From Flavobacteriales bacterium (GTDB lineage: Bacteria; Bacteroidota; Bacteroidia; Flavobacteriales_E; Vicingaceae), in NCBI GenBank assembly GCA_029262915.1, contig JAJCYN010000116.1, forward strand, positions 1 to 6,463: a stretch of 6,463 nt of DNA. The letters are read 5' to 3'. Each line of letters starts with the position of its first letter. Position 1 is the stretch's first letter. Shown here piece by piece: positions 5,978-6,463 of this stretch. Under the pieces are notes generated by a model that saw only the letters and a program-made list of their open reading frames with translations, was not told the origin of the DNA and did not search any database. The position numbers were made by a program, and so were the translations under genes.

Positions 5978-6463
5978 TGGACAAAACTATACTCATAACA
6001 GGAGGAGCTGGATTTATTGGATCTCATTTAGTGAGATTGTATGTAAATAAATACCCCAATTATAAAATTATAAATTTAGACAAGTTAACCTATGCAGGAA
6101 ACTTAGCTAACCTTACAGATATTGAAGATAAATCCAATTACGAATTTGTAAAAGGAGATATTGTTGATGCTGAATTTATTAATCAATTATTTGTTGATTA
6201 TAATTTTGATGCTATAATTCATTTAGCAGCAGAATCCCACGTAGATAGATCTATAGAAGGACCAATGGAATTTATCATGACCAATATTGTTGGAACTACA
6301 AATTTACTAAATGCTGCAAAAGATAGTTGGAATAATAATTTTTCCAATAAATTATTCTACCATGTTTCTACAGATGAAGTTTATGGTTCGTTGGGAAATG
6401 AAGGAATGTTTCTAGAAACTACTCCCTATGATCCAAGAAGTCCTTATTCAGCATCTAAAGCTA
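5977..6463 (+). CDS. rmlB: dTDP-glucose 4,6-dehydratase, 3' truncated by window
   Basis: The frame runs from ATG at 5977 to the window end without a stop, giving 162 complete codons of a protein normally about 350 aa. It is an extended SDR with GGAGFIGSH (9-17), LDKLTYAGNLANL (34-46), the RmlB signature AAESHVDRSI (84-93), the catalytic Thr132-Asp133-Glu134 in STDEVYGSLG, and YDPRSPYSASKA (151-162) carrying Tyr157 and Lys161 of YxxxK. RmlB removes water from dTDP-glucose to give dTDP-4-keto-6-deoxyglucose, the branch point for dTDP-rhamnose and many deoxy or amino sugars. The TDE triad separates it from the TSE of the UDP-glucuronate decarboxylase at 2056-3039. The start overlaps the preceding stop by one base (TAATG) and has a plausible GGAG six bases upstream. 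Which dTDP-sugar is made depends on genes beyond the window (rmlC/rmlD/rmlA or aminotransferases). Confidence 0.95.
   Translation, partial: MDKTILITGGAGFIGSHLVRLYVNKYPNYKIINLDKLTYAGNLANLTDIEDKSNYEFVKGDIVDAEFINQLFVDYNFDAIIHLAAESHVDRSIEGPMEFIMTNIVGTTNLLNAAKDSWNNNFSNKLFYHVSTDEVYGSLGNEGMFLETTPYDPRSPYSASKA

Overview
This 6463-base window lies inside a surface-polysaccharide (O-antigen, capsule or exopolysaccharide) nucleotide-sugar operon. The DNA is AT-rich (by eye about one third GC). Every gene is on the + strand, and most start codons have no Shine-Dalgarno sequence. The proteins resemble those of Bacteroidota, so a flavobacterium is the best guess. That rests on codon bias, gene style and recalled resemblance, not on a search.

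The layout is gap-free, from left to right: (1) 3' two-thirds of a WbpE/DegT-type aminotransferase, 2-742; (2) UDP-glucose 6-dehydrogenase, 739-2052; (3) UDP-glucuronate decarboxylase (UDP-xylose synthase), 2056-3039; (4) left-handed beta-helix N-acetyltransferase of WbpD/WlbB type, 3041-3616; (5) Gfo/Idh/MocA oxidoreductase of WbpB/WlbA type, 3616-4680; (6) second UDP-sugar 6-dehydrogenase, WbpO/TviB type, 4682-5977; (7) 5' half of dTDP-glucose 4,6-dehydratase RmlB, 5977 to the window end. Genes overlap by 1 or 4 bases or are separated by 1 or 3 bases. No intergenic region, terminator, promoter, RNA gene, mobile element or CRISPR array is visible.

The genes make up parts of three precursor routes. 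Genes 6, 5, 1 and 4, in reaction order, form the set that turns UDP-GlcNAc into UDP-2,3-diacetamido-2,3-dideoxy-glucuronic acid: C6 oxidation, C3 oxidation, C3 transamination, N-acetylation. Genes 2 and 3 turn UDP-glucose into UDP-glucuronate and then UDP-xylose. Gene 7 starts a dTDP-6-deoxyhexose route, such as rhamnose or an amino sugar. The glucuronate/xylose pair sits between the aminotransferase and the rest of the diacetamido-uronate set. The glycosyltransferases, any WbpI-type 2-epimerase, and the Wzx/Wzy or ABC export machinery would lie outside the window.

The enzymes are known families, and I see no undescribed system. The most unusual sequence signal is a perfect 30-bp palindrome inside the acetyltransferase gene (3125-3154). 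It overlaps an 18-nt tandem duplication that matches one beta-helix rung.
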